Both the position numbers and the translations under genes were made by a program. From positions 154,778,452 through 154,842,451 of the forward strand of contig NC_085140.1 in NCBI RefSeq assembly GCF_024139115.2: DNA of 64,000 nucleotides. Reading direction: 5' to 3'. The notes beneath the pieces were generated by a model. That model searched no databases. It saw nothing but the letters and a program-made list of their open reading frames with translations, and was not told the origin of the DNA. Source of the stretch: Armigeres subalbatus. Taxonomy: Eukaryota > Arthropoda > Insecta > Diptera > Culicidae. Below, piece after piece: positions 1 through 11,550 of this stretch (position 1 is its first letter; each line of letters starts with the position of its first letter).

Positions 1-100
1 GATTTCCTTCAAATCAAATTTGAACAAAACATGAAATGTGTCTTATGAAATTTGTTACATGCAACTAATGAACGACATACGTCCCAATAATGAAATATGA
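1..100. other. left flank, no feature seen
   Basis: AT-rich sequence before the target duplication of the first LINE. I see no coding signal in it. Confidence 0.5.
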
Positions 101-113
101 AGAGCTCAGGATG
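100..113 (+). repeat. 5' target site duplication of Juan-like LINE
   Basis: The 14-base string AAGAGCTCAGGATG occurs here and again at 6432-6445, exactly flanking the LINE. The first base may instead belong to the 3' A-tail, so the duplication is 13-14 bp, typical of target-primed reverse transcription. Confidence 0.85.
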
Positions 114-381
114 TCAGACCGCATCGTGCTTTCGTGCTGTGCGGTTCTTTCTTTCTTTGCGGAAGGAAGTTTTTAATACTACCCGAAGCTATTTTAATTT
201 CAACAGTGCTTCTCAGCGCTATTTGTACCCACTGATCCCGTTACGATCTTTGCGAGGACCCGTGCCTTCGTTTTACGTTGGACCCGTTTGCGGAAGTAAA
301 ATTTCGACAAGCGGTGGTAATCCTGCAGGGACACCGTTCTGGGAAAAAACCTCTTAGAAGGTCACGTCTCCGCGCTCAGCA
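114..381 (+). promoter_or_regulatory. LINE 5' UTR with probable internal promoter
   Basis: This is non-coding sequence between the 5' target duplication and the ORF1 start codon at 382. Jockey-clade elements carry an internal Pol II promoter in this interval. That role is inferred from position only. Confidence 0.4.
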
Positions 382-1132
382 ATGAGCAATAATAAAAACA
401 AGAGAAAGGGGGAGTCTCTGAATTCTCTACTTCCTTCAAAGAAACAAGGTTTCAAGACCGTCCTGCCCAAGCACGGAAAAAATAGAAGGAAGCTGGAGAC
501 TTCAGATATTCCTTCTAAATCTAACGTTGACATTATTTCTTCTCCTATCGAACTGAGCAATCAGTTCGATTTGATTAATGGCGAATTTGAGGAAATCGAA
601 TCTACCTCTAGCCCAGGTGATTCGATTGATGCGAAGAAACAACGGATTCCGCCAATTGTGGTATTTGTGCCGAGTTTTCTGGTTTTCGGAATGAAATCTT
701 GAGTAACCTTCAGGGGATCAAGGTTCCATTTCAGATTGCTAGGAAGGGTGACTGCCGCGTTTTGCCGGGATCTTTTGCCGATCGCAAACGTCTTCTTCAG
801 TATTTAACTGAGAAGCGCCATAAATTCTTCACATACGACGACAAAACTGAGCGATTGTTCAAAGTCGTCTTGAAAGGTCTCCCCAGTCACTATGGGGAAT
901 CAGGTGATCGAAAATAAAAAAATCGACTTTCTCTGATTCGTAATTCAAGTTGACCTACTAAATGCTAATGCTTTGGAGCATTAAACCCCAGCATATCAGC
1001 ACTCTAAGCCATATGGTTATCAAGATATAGGCATTAGAGCCAGACACTTTTTAGTTCTTGAAAAATCAATGCATTATTCAACTGTCAATATCTTCGGCTA
1101 CAGTAGCTCTTTTCCAACTCTTTAAAAAGTTT
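382..1132 (+). pseudogene. LINE ORF1, N-terminal part (Gag-like)
   Basis: The start codon is at 382. The first 106 codons are basic, beginning MSNNKNKRKGESLNS. A frameshift near 690 moves the reading to another frame, which continues NLQGIKVPFQIARKGDCRVL to 917 and resembles the region before the zinc knuckles in Jockey ORF1 proteins. After more damage, recognisable ORF1 text resumes at 1042-1120 (RHFLVLEKSMHYSTVN). The protein would bind the element's RNA. The frame is cut at about 1133 by an inserted segment and picks up again near 3206. Confidence 0.7.
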
Positions 1133-2262
1133 CTGAAAGCTTGTTTCATGGACTTGCGAAGAACGGGTTAGTTATGGGAAAATAGGTAGTGAAACATCCG
1201 AAAATGACCCGAAGAAAAAAATTTTTTTTTTCATACAAAAAGTTCCATACAAAAAAAGTTTCTCAAAGTTTCGCTTAGCGACTACCACTACGACTTTCTT
1301 TGGACCTCCCAGAAGGCATTAAAACAAATTCCAGCTGCTTATGGCTGCAAATCTGCGATTCCGATCACTTTTTCGAAAAAAAGTCATTAATTTTGAAACA
1401 TTAAATGTAATTATTCTCATAATACACGGCAGACTGTGATGGGCTGGATACAAATCCCATGCGTATGACAAAAGAGCATCAAGAACAGTTAAAATAGAGA
1501 TAGTAGATAACACGAAAAGTGTCGTAGGCTTCGTGGTAGGCCGTGTACACGATAGCTTATGCAGCTAAATGATACTCCATTTGGCGTAGGCTCGCCAAGA
1601 GGAGGCAACTCATTATCTATCAAGTATCAAGCAAATAAATATGAAAAAAAACAATATACTCTTGAGGGTTACGAAAATACTCTAGGCTTCATTTGAAATT
1701 ATTTCATAAAAAGTAAAATTTTGATATTAATTAAAATCCAATATGTGAATACAAGAAGCAAAAATGTCTGTACCTAAGGACATCTTTCGATAATTATTGG
1801 TATGTACCTAGGTGAAATAAATAAACAGAACATTTATGAAAGTCTATCTGAGTGCATAGTGAGCTGTGATTGCGAAGGTAAATCGTGTGAAGTGTTTGTA
1901 CTTCCCAGTAAACCACATATCGTATAACAAACAGCAAATAAAGTCGCATTTGCGTCCATCAAAAATCTGAATCGCATTGTATATCAAACTTTGTCAGATT
2001 ATTGTCAAAACATGTTGTATTGAATGCATCTTATACGATATTTCTACCGTAGTGAAAATCAATCGTAATTGTGTGAATAAAAACTCGTAATGACTTATAC
2101 TCCTTGCAATATCCTATATGAGTGCGAATGAATGCCTATGTGAATCGTAATACAATCGAAACCACTTCAGTCCGAACGGCTTGTTGAAGTTTCAAGCAGT
2201 TGTAAATATATAAATTGTGTAGTTTATGTTGGACAAAAATCCGAATAGGTTCAAGATGTGCA

Positions 2263-2347
2263 GTATGGTGCAGTGGTAGAGTATCCGCCTGCAAATCCAA
2301 ATATCGAATGTTCGAAACTTGGTGCTGGTGAGATTTTTTTTTATTTT
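2263..2347 (+). repeat. tRNA-like sequence with Pol III terminator
   Basis: There is a box A-like stretch (TGGTGCAGTGGTAGAG) and a box B-like stretch (GTTCGAAACTT) about 30 bases apart, with GCA in the anticodon position. A run of T follows at 2333-2340. The arms do not make a full cloverleaf, so I read it as a tRNA-derived SINE head or tRNA relic, not a functional tRNA gene. Confidence 0.45.
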
Positions 2348-2552
2348 TCATATTTTTATGCATAATCGTAATACTGTTCTCATGATGTCGGAAAAAATTG
2401 TATAATAAAACTCGAAGTACCTATATCGCCTCCACTTTGGTACGTATATAGCCAATCTGTGCATTATATACGATTAAGTTGGTTCTTATATAATAACCTA
2501 TATCAAGAGATATAGGTACCAAAATGTTGACTGGGTTATAATTTGGTGAATC

Positions 2553-2756
2553 ATGAATTATAGGCAACTCATTGAAGTATTTAGAGCTCACGAGGGACGT
2601 CAGGTAGATCGCGTTGAAAAAGCTTTGGAATATATCTGCCAAAGCTTCGCTGTGGATGAACAAAAAAAGAGTCAACTCCATACAAAATTGAAAAATCTGC
2701 ATTTGAAATTTGAAAAAAAAATGGCAGGCCGCATCCCGGTCCAAAACTCACTTTGA
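2553..2756 (+). other. unrecognised 67-codon open frame in the insertion
   Basis: The frame starts MNYRQLIEVFRAHEGRQVDR and is rich in Lys, Glu and Leu, as in a short helical or coiled-coil peptide. No domain was recognised. The surrounding sequence is AT-rich and non-coding, so it may be a fragment of an element's protein or chance. I give no function. Confidence 0.2.
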
Positions 2757-3205
2757 CTCATATAATGAGGAATGGCTTGATACTTATATATCTTGAAGCT
2801 TTTATTGCATGGAGTTCGTTTAGCTTTAATAGAGCTTTATATTGTATTCCCTTTACTTGTTTTACGGGTTAAGAGCCTGAACCAATCTGAAAAATCCTAC
2901 AAAGACAACCTGTTACGTATGTAGATGCAATGGCCTGTATTTGACGGAGTCCTTGTGCAACTTCCAGGGAGTTTGGAGACCTTAGAAGTAATAACGACCT
3001 GCAAAACAAGTATTTCACATCTTTTAGACAATAATCTACGATATAAGTGTGAAATATTGCAGAAATGAAATGAAAATATTTTCGGCCACCTACTTGTAGC
3101 AGATCTTGTAGCACTTGTAGCAAATCCCACTCTGGTACTTCCCAGAGGGGCATTTCTCAAGAATTTTATTTAGTTCATTTTAACAAAAGTGAACTAAATA
3201 ATATG

Positions 3206-3607
3206 AAAAGTTTGGAAAAGGCCTGTATTATGTCTCATGTCCGTGTTACATGGGAACATTTCTGCAGGCCTGGGGGAAATTTCCAAAACCCCACCCAGTG
3301 CCGTAAGTGCCAAAAGTGGAGTCATGGAACCAAACATTGTCACATGGATGCTAAATGCATGATTTGCGGTGGAACGTCAAGGACGCATGTCCTGTGAGAG
3401 AAGATTCCAATAAATTTAAATGCGCAAATTGTGGGGGATTAGGATTCAGGTAGCATGTCTGCTTCCGATTTTGATTTTTTAACTGAACAATTGCATCACA
3501 TGATTGATGCAATGTTCAAAGCAAATACCATACCTGAAGCAGTTCAGGTTGGTATAAAGTACACACAAAAAATTGTTATCGGACTCCGTTTAAATGGATC
3601 CAAATAA
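3206..3607 (+). pseudogene. LINE ORF1, zinc-knuckle part and C-terminus
   Basis: The frame encodes a CCHC knuckle (C-x2-C-x4-H-x4-C in CRKCQKWSHGTKHC) followed by two further Cys-x2-Cys units (CMICGG and, after a frameshift, CANCGG). The rest of the ORF1 C-terminal half is deleted near 3450. A short terminal piece (LTEQLHHMIDAMFKAN) then leads to a TAA at 3605-3607. That stop overlaps the ORF2 start codon at 3594, the usual Jockey arrangement. Confidence 0.75.
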
Positions 3608-6170
3608 TTGTGTGAAAGTTCTAAATTGGAATGCCCGCTCTCTAAAGGGTAAGGAAGATGAATTATTCAACTTCCTAACAGTTCATAATGTGCATATTGC
3701 CATTATAACAGAAACTTATTTAAAACCAGGACTCTCCATTGAAAGAGATCCAAATTATTTTATCTACAGAAATGATCGTCTTGACAGCGCCTGTGGTGGG
3801 GTCGCCATTGTCATTAATAGACGTATCAAACATACATTATTTTCTTCGTTCGAAACCAAAGTTTTTGAAACCTTGGGAGTTGCTGTTGTAACAAATTTTG
3901 GACAATTTTCCTTTATTGCAGCCTACTTGCCTTTTCAATGCAATGGGCAGTAAAAGAATTGGTTGAAAGCTGATCTTCAAATTATGGCTCGCAACAAATC
4001 AAAATTCTTCGTAATTGGTGACTTCAATGCCAAACACCGTTCATGGAATAATGCTCAAATCAATTCCAATGGCAACATTTTATTTGAAGATTGTTCTGCG
4101 GGATATTATACTATTCAATATCCCAATGGCCCAACTTGTTTTTCATCCACTCGAAATCCTTCGACAATTGATTTGGTTTTAACGGATTCAAGTCAGCTGT
4201 GTGGCCAATAGGTAACACATGCTGACTTTGACTCTGATCACCTTCCTGTGACACTTGAAATCCACTTCTTGTCCACTTCTATTTATAATCCAATCAGCTC
4301 TACTTTTAATTATCATATAGCTGATTGGGATTTATATAAAACGTATATCGATAGGAATTTTGATGTTGATATTCCTCTCGATACCAAAAGTGATATTGAT
4401 AATGCTCTCGTATCTTTGACAAATCTAATTGTCGAAGCCAGAGGCATTGCAATTCCTAAATGTGAAATTAAATTCAACTCCATTATTATTGACGACGATC
4501 TTCAGCTACTGATCCGTCTTAAAAATGTGAGGCGAAGGCAATACCAAAGAACTCGCGATCCCGCGTTGAAAGTTATTTGGCGAGATTTGCGAAATGAAAT
4601 TAAAAAACGTTTCGCTATTCTGAGAAATACCAACTTTGAGAATAATGTCTCGAAGTTGGATCCCAGTTCGAAACCATTTTGGAAATTAACGAAAATTCTT
4701 AAAAAAAACCTCAAAAGCCAATTCCAGCGCTTAAAGAGGGAAATAAATTTTTATTTACAAATGGCGAAAAGGCTAAAAAACTTGCTCAGCAGTTCGAGAG
4801 TGCCCATAATTTTAGTCTAGGTCGCACCAGTCCAATTGAGGATCAGCTTACACGGAGCTTCGAAGACATTCTCAATCAAGATAATGTTTTTGACCCTTCG
4901 TTGGGAACTAATTTAGATGAAGTGAGATCTATTACTAGAAAATTTAAAAATATGAAAGCCCCGGGTGATGATGGTATTTTCTACATACTTATCAAAAAAC
5001 TTCCTGAGAGCTCTTTATCCTTTTTGGTTACTTTATTTAACAAATGTTTTCAATTGGCATACTTCCCAGATAAATGGAAAAACACCAAAGTTGTTCCAAT
5101 TTTGAAGCCCAATCAGTTTGCTTTCTTCAATAAGCAAACTGTTTGAAAAGATTATTTTAAATAGAATGATGGTTCATATTAATGACAATTCTATTTTTGC
5201 TGATGAGCAATTTGGTTTTCGCCATGGACATTCAACCACCCATCAGTTATTAAGAGTTACGAATTTAATTCGGCTCAACAAATCTGAAGGATATTCGACT
5301 GGAGTTGCTCTTCTTGATATAGAGAAAGCATTTGACAGTGTTTGGCATGAAGGTTTGATTGTAAAATTGATGAATTTTAATTTTCCTCTGTACATTATTA
5401 AACTGATCCAAAATTATTTATCAGATCGCTCACTGCAGGTAAACTATCAGAATTCCAAATCTGATAGATTACCTGTAAGAGCTGGTGTTCCTCAAAGCAG
5501 CATACTGGGGCCCATATTGTATAACATTTTCACTCCTAACTTACCTGATTTACCACCAGGGTGTCGAAAATCTGTGTTTGCAGATGACACGGGCCTTTCA
5601 GCCAAAGGGCGAAGCCTTCGTGTCATTTGGTGAAGATTGCAAAAATGTTTGGATATTTTCTCCACTTACTTGCAAAAATGAGAAATTTCCCCGAATGCTT
5701 CCAAAACTCAGCTTATAATTTTTCCACATAAGCCGAGAGCTTCTTATTTGAAACCTTCTAGCAGACATATTGTCACTATGAATGGGGTTCCAATTAATTG
5801 GTCTAGCGAAGCTAAATATTTAGGTCTTCTGCTAGATCAAAAATTAACTTTTAAAAATCACATTGAAGGCCTTCAAGCCAAATGTAACATATATATTAAG
5901 TGTCTATATCCACTTATAAACAGAAAATCAAAACTTTGTTTTAAGAACAAAATTTTCATTTACAAACAAAGTTTTAGACCAGCCATGTTGTATGCTGTGC
6001 CAATATGGACTATAGTTGCTGCAATACCAGAAAGAAGGCACTTCAGAGGATTCAAAATAAAATTTTGAAAATGATTCTGAAGTTGCCTCCGTGGTATAGT
6101 ACCAATGAACTTCATAGAATTTCTAATATTGAGACATTGCAACAAATGTCCAACTAAATAATTTCCAATT
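3594..6170 (+). pseudogene. LINE ORF2: endonuclease and reverse transcriptase
   Basis: The start codon is at 3594. Endonuclease motifs follow in order: LNWNARSL, ITETYLKPG, GDFNAKHRSWN near 4020, STIDLVLT near 4160 and DSDHLPV near 4235. The reverse transcriptase has MKAPGDDGI near 4950, DEQFGFRHGHSTTHQ near 5200, LLDIEKAFDSVWH near 5310, GVPQSSILGP near 5485 and the catalytic FADD near 5580. A conserved downstream block (KYLGLLLDQKLTFKNH) lies near 5820. Two nonsense codons (3951, 4209) and frameshifts near 4750, 5120 and 5630 inactivate it. In life it would nick target DNA and copy the element RNA. Confidence 0.88.
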
Positions 6171-6432
6171 TTAGACAAAAATCGTCTAAACTCTTTGTTC
6201 CCTTAGTATTAATTAGGTTAAGTTTAGTTTAAGTTGAAAACATTGTAATTCCTACATGGTTTAATTCAACCAGAAGATAAATTCTAACTGCCAGAGGCAA
6301 TTGAAATGTATTAATAATAACTAAAACTGTAACATAGCAAATAAGGATGATAGTGTTAAGAAAACACGGAACACCTAGTCTAAGAGATGAATGCACGTAT
6401 TAGGTAATTAGCAAATAAAATTAGTTAAAAAA
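6171..6432 (+). other. LINE 3' UTR and A-tail
   Basis: AT-rich sequence follows the decayed ORF2 end and finishes with AAATAAAATTAG and a short A-run directly before the 3' target duplication. Confidence 0.6.
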
Positions 6433-6445
6433 AGAGCTCAGGATG
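6432..6445 (+). repeat. 3' target site duplication of Juan-like LINE
   Basis: Second copy of AAGAGCTCAGGATG, identical to 100-113. Confidence 0.85.
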
Positions 6446-8017
6446 AAAAGCATAAGAGACTTATGTTTCAACGATTTTCAATAATCTTGTAGATTCATAA
6501 TTTCTGCCTTATGTATTTCTTATGTTCATTTGCCTGAGTGTATGTATGCAGTTGACACAACGAAAATATTTTAAATAAAAAAAAATCAGATGCAATTTAG
6601 AAAGTTGTGAAATGTCAACTACATGAATTTCAACCGCCAAAAAAAGACTTGGGTGTAGTATTTTTAACATAAGTTTTGAATGCAAAATAAGATAGTACTA
6701 CATGTAAATGATGTAGAAACCAGTCTAGTTATCGTTTGATTGGAATCTTTTACATGAGGATCCTTCTTATGGGCCCCTGGTGCTCATGTTGATACAATAC
6801 AAGAATACAATAAATCGCTGAAATAGCCCATGTGTGGTCCGACTTGAATTACCTTCATTTATGTTTATTGGTATACTCTGAGCTGCAGTCGCAATGCAGT
6901 ACGACGCTGCGGCATTATTGAAATAAATACAACACACCACGGTCACACCGTGCTAAAACAGATTGGGCTGAACTATGCGCTGAGGTCAACCAAGTTAAGC
7001 GTCAGGTGGCAATTTTAAACGCAAGAGGAGACCAATCTCATGGAAGATCGAAGCCAAATCACGTTACACCATGTCGGTAATCTGTTTCATCTAGTGATGA
7101 TCATTTCGCTTCATGGATACCGTCTACACAATCAGATATATCGAACCAGTACTGTTCTCGCATTTATACTTGTCGATGCGAACGGTGTTTACGGATGTCA
7201 AAAGGTCTAAGGCCGGAACGAGCAGAACGAAAAGATCAATTTTATCTTGTAATGTGGAATTGGCGGTATAGCGATTAGATGTCTCACCGATTATCTCAAC
7301 TCATTCTATGTTGTGCTCAAGGCTAATGCGAAGTAATTTTAGAATTGGTGCGATAGATTGTTCTAAGTTGTTTCGTTTAATAAGGATACGAAGGGTGAAA
7401 AGATTTAAAACTGGAAGAAAATAATAACATGTTTAGCAGAACAAACTGGTTCTAAGCCAGCGTGTTTTGTATTTGATGTTGTTTTTAATCTAAAGAATTG
7501 CTGAAAGCTAACAACCTTGAACTACATCCGAGTACCTGACCTACGATCGATATTGAGTTCCATTTTAGGCAACCACATTCATCATATCTTTAATTGAAGA
7601 ATAAAGCATCAAGTTGTTATCGCGTTCAGCTGACAGGATTGATTCTGGTTTTTGAATTCTTGGGATTCAATCTTTTCCATTATTCGTAGTAGTCCTTTAG
7701 TGGTGTGGTGCAGTGGCTGCCCCATTCCATTATCTACAAGTCCCCCACAATAACCAACGGCTTCCAATATACAATGTCGGACGTTAGTTTACTGACATCC
7801 GCCACACAGTTGCTATTGCCGTCAGGGATGCGGTACGGGTTCACAATGTTGACAACATCCGTTTGCCACTCTGGTACTGACAGTCACAGTAGGTGCATGG
7901 CAGTAGACCTGTGCGCTGCCGCGCCACGCCGCCGCCGACGATTTCGGGTCGGCGCGCCGCCGATCATAACTTTGCCACCCCGATGACTAATTGCAATAAA
8001 AAAATCAAGCAAAACTT
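6446..8017. other. non-coding stretch, no gene recognised
   Basis: No convincing coding frame was found. A GC-rich patch at about 7700-7985, ending with a cluster of CGCCGCC motifs and a GGCGCGCCG palindrome, contrasts with the AT-rich surroundings. It has a 93-codon open frame I do not recognise and looks like part of an old repeat. Confidence 0.4.
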
Positions 8018-8135
8018 AAGTCGAGTCAAGCCAAGCACGAGACACTGAAAACGGCCTAATAATTGAAGTCGAAATACGTATATGTGAAGAAATACAGCGT
8101 GGTGGAGTTAATTGGGATAGTACTAAACTAGTCTT
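8018..8135 (+). repeat. diverged single-arm copy of a foldback element
   Basis: The text CGAGACACTGAAAACGGCC, then GTCGAAATACGTAT, then GGTGGAGTTAATTGG follows the same order as the right arm of the 246-bp foldback at 47654-47899. It is a degraded copy of the same family. Confidence 0.6.
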
Positions 8136-8628
8136 ATGACAGTTCATAAATGTTGTTAAGGTGGATCTCGTCAAAATTCAATTTCAAATCTACCTCAAGT
8201 GATGGTGTCTCTAAGTCGGTGTGGTGACATAGGGTAAAATGTCCAATAGTGGACCCCTAGTAGCGGAATTTTACTCTTCCTATCATAAGGAGTAGAAATA
8301 TTCAACATATTAATTCTGCATGATATCTGATACCAAGTTCTGCATCTCCTCTCCACGATACATACTTAAAATACTCAAATACACAACGTTATTTGTTGAA
8401 ATTAACATTTTAAAGTCTGACTGAATTCACCCTATAGTAGATCCCCTTGGGGTCCATGATAGGAAATTGCTTCACAATAGTCGACACTTCATTTGATTTT
8501 CATGTTTCGTTTCGGGACGTTCTTCTTCCCTATTATGGACCCCCCAAAATATTCCTATAATAGACATTCTCGTGTTTATCTTTTATAGAATTGTGAAAAA
8601 TCATCTAATTTTACTTTCCATAGCATTT
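8136..8628. other. AT-rich non-coding stretch
   Basis: No gene seen. Phrases of the type AGTGGACCCC and TATGGACCCCCC recur in both orientations near 8245, 8450 and 8535, suggesting a small decayed inverted repeat. Confidence 0.35.
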
Positions 8629-9619
8629 CCCAAGTAACAATTTTCATGCTTGTTAGATTTATTTAATTCTTATAGCGGATTTATAACGGCAGTCACCATG
8701 GCTAGTTGCTCAGATTTATTGACGATCTTATTGCTGTCAATAAACCTCTAATAAATCTTCTCGGAAAGCTTCAAACGTCAAATGCCGACTGGTCTTGTTA
8801 GCAGCTCTACAGTTGTAACGAAGAGCATAATAAGTCCAATTTTCAAAGCTTGATCAAAGCCATAATTTTGGGTCGTAATGTGGTCAAATTAATCACCCCA
8901 ATAAGAATATTTACATTGCAAAGGGTTTATAATGGTGAATAATAAGAGCAACATATTTCTGATCGAAATCTATGATGGCCATATTGGAAATGGAGAACCA
9001 TCTTCAAGTCAGTGAAATTTATCACTGGAATTTATGATTAGACGGTGTTTTCGCAGCGAAAGACACATTTTTGTTGAAAGATGTAAAAAACAAACATATT
9101 TGGGTGTAATATCAATTATTTTGGTGAAGATTTACGTTATTGATGTAATAATAATTTTAAATTCATTGCCCAAAACTATATTATTTTGTGGGCGCGTAGT
9201 GCTTAATCTCATTTTTTCACTAACTTTCACCATGAAATCGAGCGCGCACCTCATTTCCATGAAAGTACATTGGGAAAAAAAACTTGGAAAAGTATTATTT
9301 TGTAGTCATCCTCATCATGATTTTCATCAACACTTTGTTATTATTTGTTTGCAAGATTTTGTTTCTCTTTTTTCAAAGCAACATTTTTGACAGCTGCCGC
9401 AGCCAAATTCCCTTTTTTTGCGGGCGGTTTGAAACGGATTTTTATATACTCTTATAAGAGGTTTATAGTGGTAATCTAGAGAGGGCCATTTGGTCATATC
9501 TTACTCTTATAGTGGTCATCAGAAGGTAATCCTGTAGTAATGGGTTTTATTGTCAGTTCTTGTAATTCGATCTTGAAAACCATTCCTAGAGCGGAATAAA
9601 ACTTGAAATGTTACTTGGG
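8629..9619. mobile_element. 991-bp non-autonomous DNA element, TIR CCCAAGTAACA
   Basis: It begins CCCAAGTAACAATTTTC and ends GAAATGTTACTTGGG, so the ends are inverted repeats. A second copy of nearly the same length lies at 30542-31531 in opposite orientation and matches along its whole extent, for example the GCCGCAGCCAAATTCCC block and the end-proximal block CCTAGAGCGGAATAAAACTT. No transposase motif was found in either copy. No clear target duplication is visible, so the superfamily is open. Confidence 0.8.
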
Positions 9620-10329
9620 TTCGAATGCAAGTTATCAAATCATAGGACTGTATGGTATGTTCTCCCGATGGAACTTCATAGCAAAATGTTTACATTGTGC
9701 TGTAAACATGCAAAACTGGCTGGAGGGTCCACTAGTGGTTGGGAACTTTACCCTACATTGTCTTGGTTAATTAATAGGTTGGTTGATTAGTTTGAGAGTT
9801 TGAATGAGGCTTTATCTAATATAATAATACATAAATTGTTAAACTGATCTTTGGAATGCGTTAAGCCAAGGCCTCATTCAGTCGGGTACCCAAATTTGTA
9901 GGTGACTCGCAAAATGGGTTTGTTGTGGTTAGATTTGTGCTACTAGGTCAGTTATAAGACAAACTGATTTAGCAAAATAATTAAATCCCAACTGTGAATA
10001 CTTTACCGATTTTGTTGTTCCAACTGCCGAGTAAGTAATTTATATTTTAAAATAAATTTCTGAATATAACTGACAAAACCACTTGCTGAGCATCAGCAAA
10101 TCAAATATTGCTGAGCAAATATTACAAGCTTCAGTTAAAAACGTTTCTTATTTCTTTATTAACAGCCATTGTAACCCAGAACTGGGGCGTTGTCGCCTCG
10201 CTGCATAGTATTTAGTCAAACTATTTAGTTAAAACGGTATTTTCAAACATTACGAAAATTTAATTTTATAGTATTGTCTGTAAATTATTTAATACTGTAT
10301 TGTAAAAGCTTTATTGTAAAAATCCTGGA
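9620..10329. other. non-coding stretch
   Basis: AT-rich sequence with no coding frame or repeat I can name. Confidence 0.4.
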
Positions 10330-10682
10330 ACTTCGTTTAAACATTCATTTATGAATTCCTTCGAAAAATACTCCAGAAATTAGTTTGGAAATAAATCAAG
10401 AAATTTATTTGATAATTCCTCCAGATATTCCTCCGAAAGTTTTATTTTTAAACCTTAGAAGATTATTTAGGAATTAGGAATTTGGGTATTCCTTCGGAGA
10501 TTCCTTACAAAATTTCTCCGAAAATTCCTTAAGAATTTTCATTACGGATTTCTTCAGAAAATCCTCTACGATTTTTTTTTCGAAAATTGCTTAAGGAATG
10601 CTTTCGGATTTAGTTCCACGAATTCTTACATTCTCCTTCGGAGACTCCTTGATTTTGTCTTCGGATTTTTTTTTTGAGAATT
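10330..10682. repeat. degenerate short-period repeat
   Basis: Imperfect reiteration of phrases such as AATTCCTTCGAAAA, ATTCCTCCGAAAGT and TTCCTTCGGAGA. A similar texture occurs at about 49420-49810. Confidence 0.5.
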
Positions 10683-10990
10683 TAGCATAGCATAGCATAT
10701 ATGATTGTACAAATCGTGGGTGGCTATACAATGCTCATTTGAGCAATCTACTGTATATTGTCGAAACTTGGGATTAGTACCTTTTCCTATACAGTAGAAG
10801 TTGTATACCTGGCCACGTCCTTACAATCACAAAAGGAAGGGAAGGAATGTTAGTTCAACATCTACTAGTGAAGATGCAGGGAACCCATACTACCTTCATA
10901 GATGTCTCGGGAAGGAAAATTTGTGTTAGTGGGTAAGGTGAATAATAGGGAGCTCTATTCGACAATATAGAGAGTTTGTCAATAACAGTA
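10683..10990. repeat. dispersed repeat beginning TAGCATAGCATAGCATA
   Basis: The block starts with a reiterated TAGCA motif and runs through GTGGGTGGCTATACAATG and GTATACCTGGCCACGTCC. I recall this phrase set as a widespread mosquito repeat, but no copy elsewhere in this window confirms it and no coding is seen. Confidence 0.35.
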
Positions 10991-11550
10991 TATGCTAAAA
11001 AAATATTAAAATATTTTCATCAATTTACTTACGAACCGTCCAAAGGAGGACAAAGTAACCTGGATTTTACAAATGTTCAACCGCACATTTATTCACTGAA
11101 CATCAAAATCAGAACCAAAAACTCGGATTTTACGAATGTTCTAAATCCTACCTGATGTTACGCAGAAACACGTAGGTGTCGAGAAGAAAGTGTAGGCGAT
11201 ACAACAAAAACATAAAAATACCGATAGCAAAAATCGAGATAAAATTACAGTTCAGTGGCGATCACAGTGACCCCAAAATTATCGACACAGCAGCACCGGG
11301 GTGGGCGCCATTTTGATTAACCAGACGAACGTATATGGAACATGTCCATGTTTTAACAAAAAAGCGAGCCTCTATTCCTTGAAAAAGGTTTAATATAAAA
11401 CCGAAACCGTCGGATTAAAAGGCAAACTCGTTTTTGCTGCTTTTACAGACTGCCAAGGCTGAAAGAAAATCCATAAAGCTAAACAGATAACACTGAATAA
11501 ATTGACGCCATTTGACGACACAATACACGGTTCGAAGCCGCATCTCTCCA
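10991..11550. other. non-coding stretch including LINE 3' flank
   Basis: No gene seen. The last part, from about 11500, is probably the 3' untranslated end of the minus-strand LINE that follows. Confidence 0.35.

Larger units (their letters stand above)
1133..3205. mobile_element. 2.07-kb insertion inside LINE ORF1, family unknown
   Basis: ORF1 coding text stops near 1133 and resumes near 3206. AAAAGTTT is present on both sides (1125-1132 and 3206-3213). The longer flanks (1125-1150 and 3206-3232) also align imperfectly, which would fit a diverged target duplication. The segment is AT-rich and contains a tRNA-like block near 2263 and one 67-codon open frame. It ends in a hairpin at about 3166-3200, whose arms carry TATTTAGTTCA and its complement TGAACTAAATA with one extra base. 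No terminal inverted repeat of the whole segment was recognised. Confidence 0.5.
114..6432 (+). mobile_element. Juan-like (Jockey-clade) LINE, decayed, with target duplications
   Basis: This is a non-LTR retrotransposon in plus orientation. It has a 5' UTR (114-381), ORF1 with an N-terminal region and CCHC zinc knuckles, ORF2 with apurinic endonuclease and reverse transcriptase, a short 3' UTR and a short A-tail. Matching 13-14-bp target duplications flank it, so the 5' end looks complete. It is dead: there are in-frame stops in ORF2 (for example TAA at 3951-3953 and TAG at 4209-4211), frameshifts near 690, 4750, 5120 and 5630, an internal deletion in the second half of ORF1, and a 2.1-kb insertion in ORF1. 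The zinc-knuckle arrangement and the ORF1/ORF2 overlap fit the mosquito Juan family; that name is from memory of the family. Confidence 0.85.

Noticed and set aside
2263..2331. Functional tRNA-Cys gene (GCA anticodon position)
   Set aside because: The acceptor and T stems are mismatched. It better fits a SINE head or relic.
7705..7986. 93-codon GC-rich open frame
   Set aside because: Composition is driven by CGCCGCC clusters; no protein family recognised.
9034..9390. 118-codon open frame
   Set aside because: It lies inside a non-coding inverted-repeat element whose second copy does not keep the frame open.
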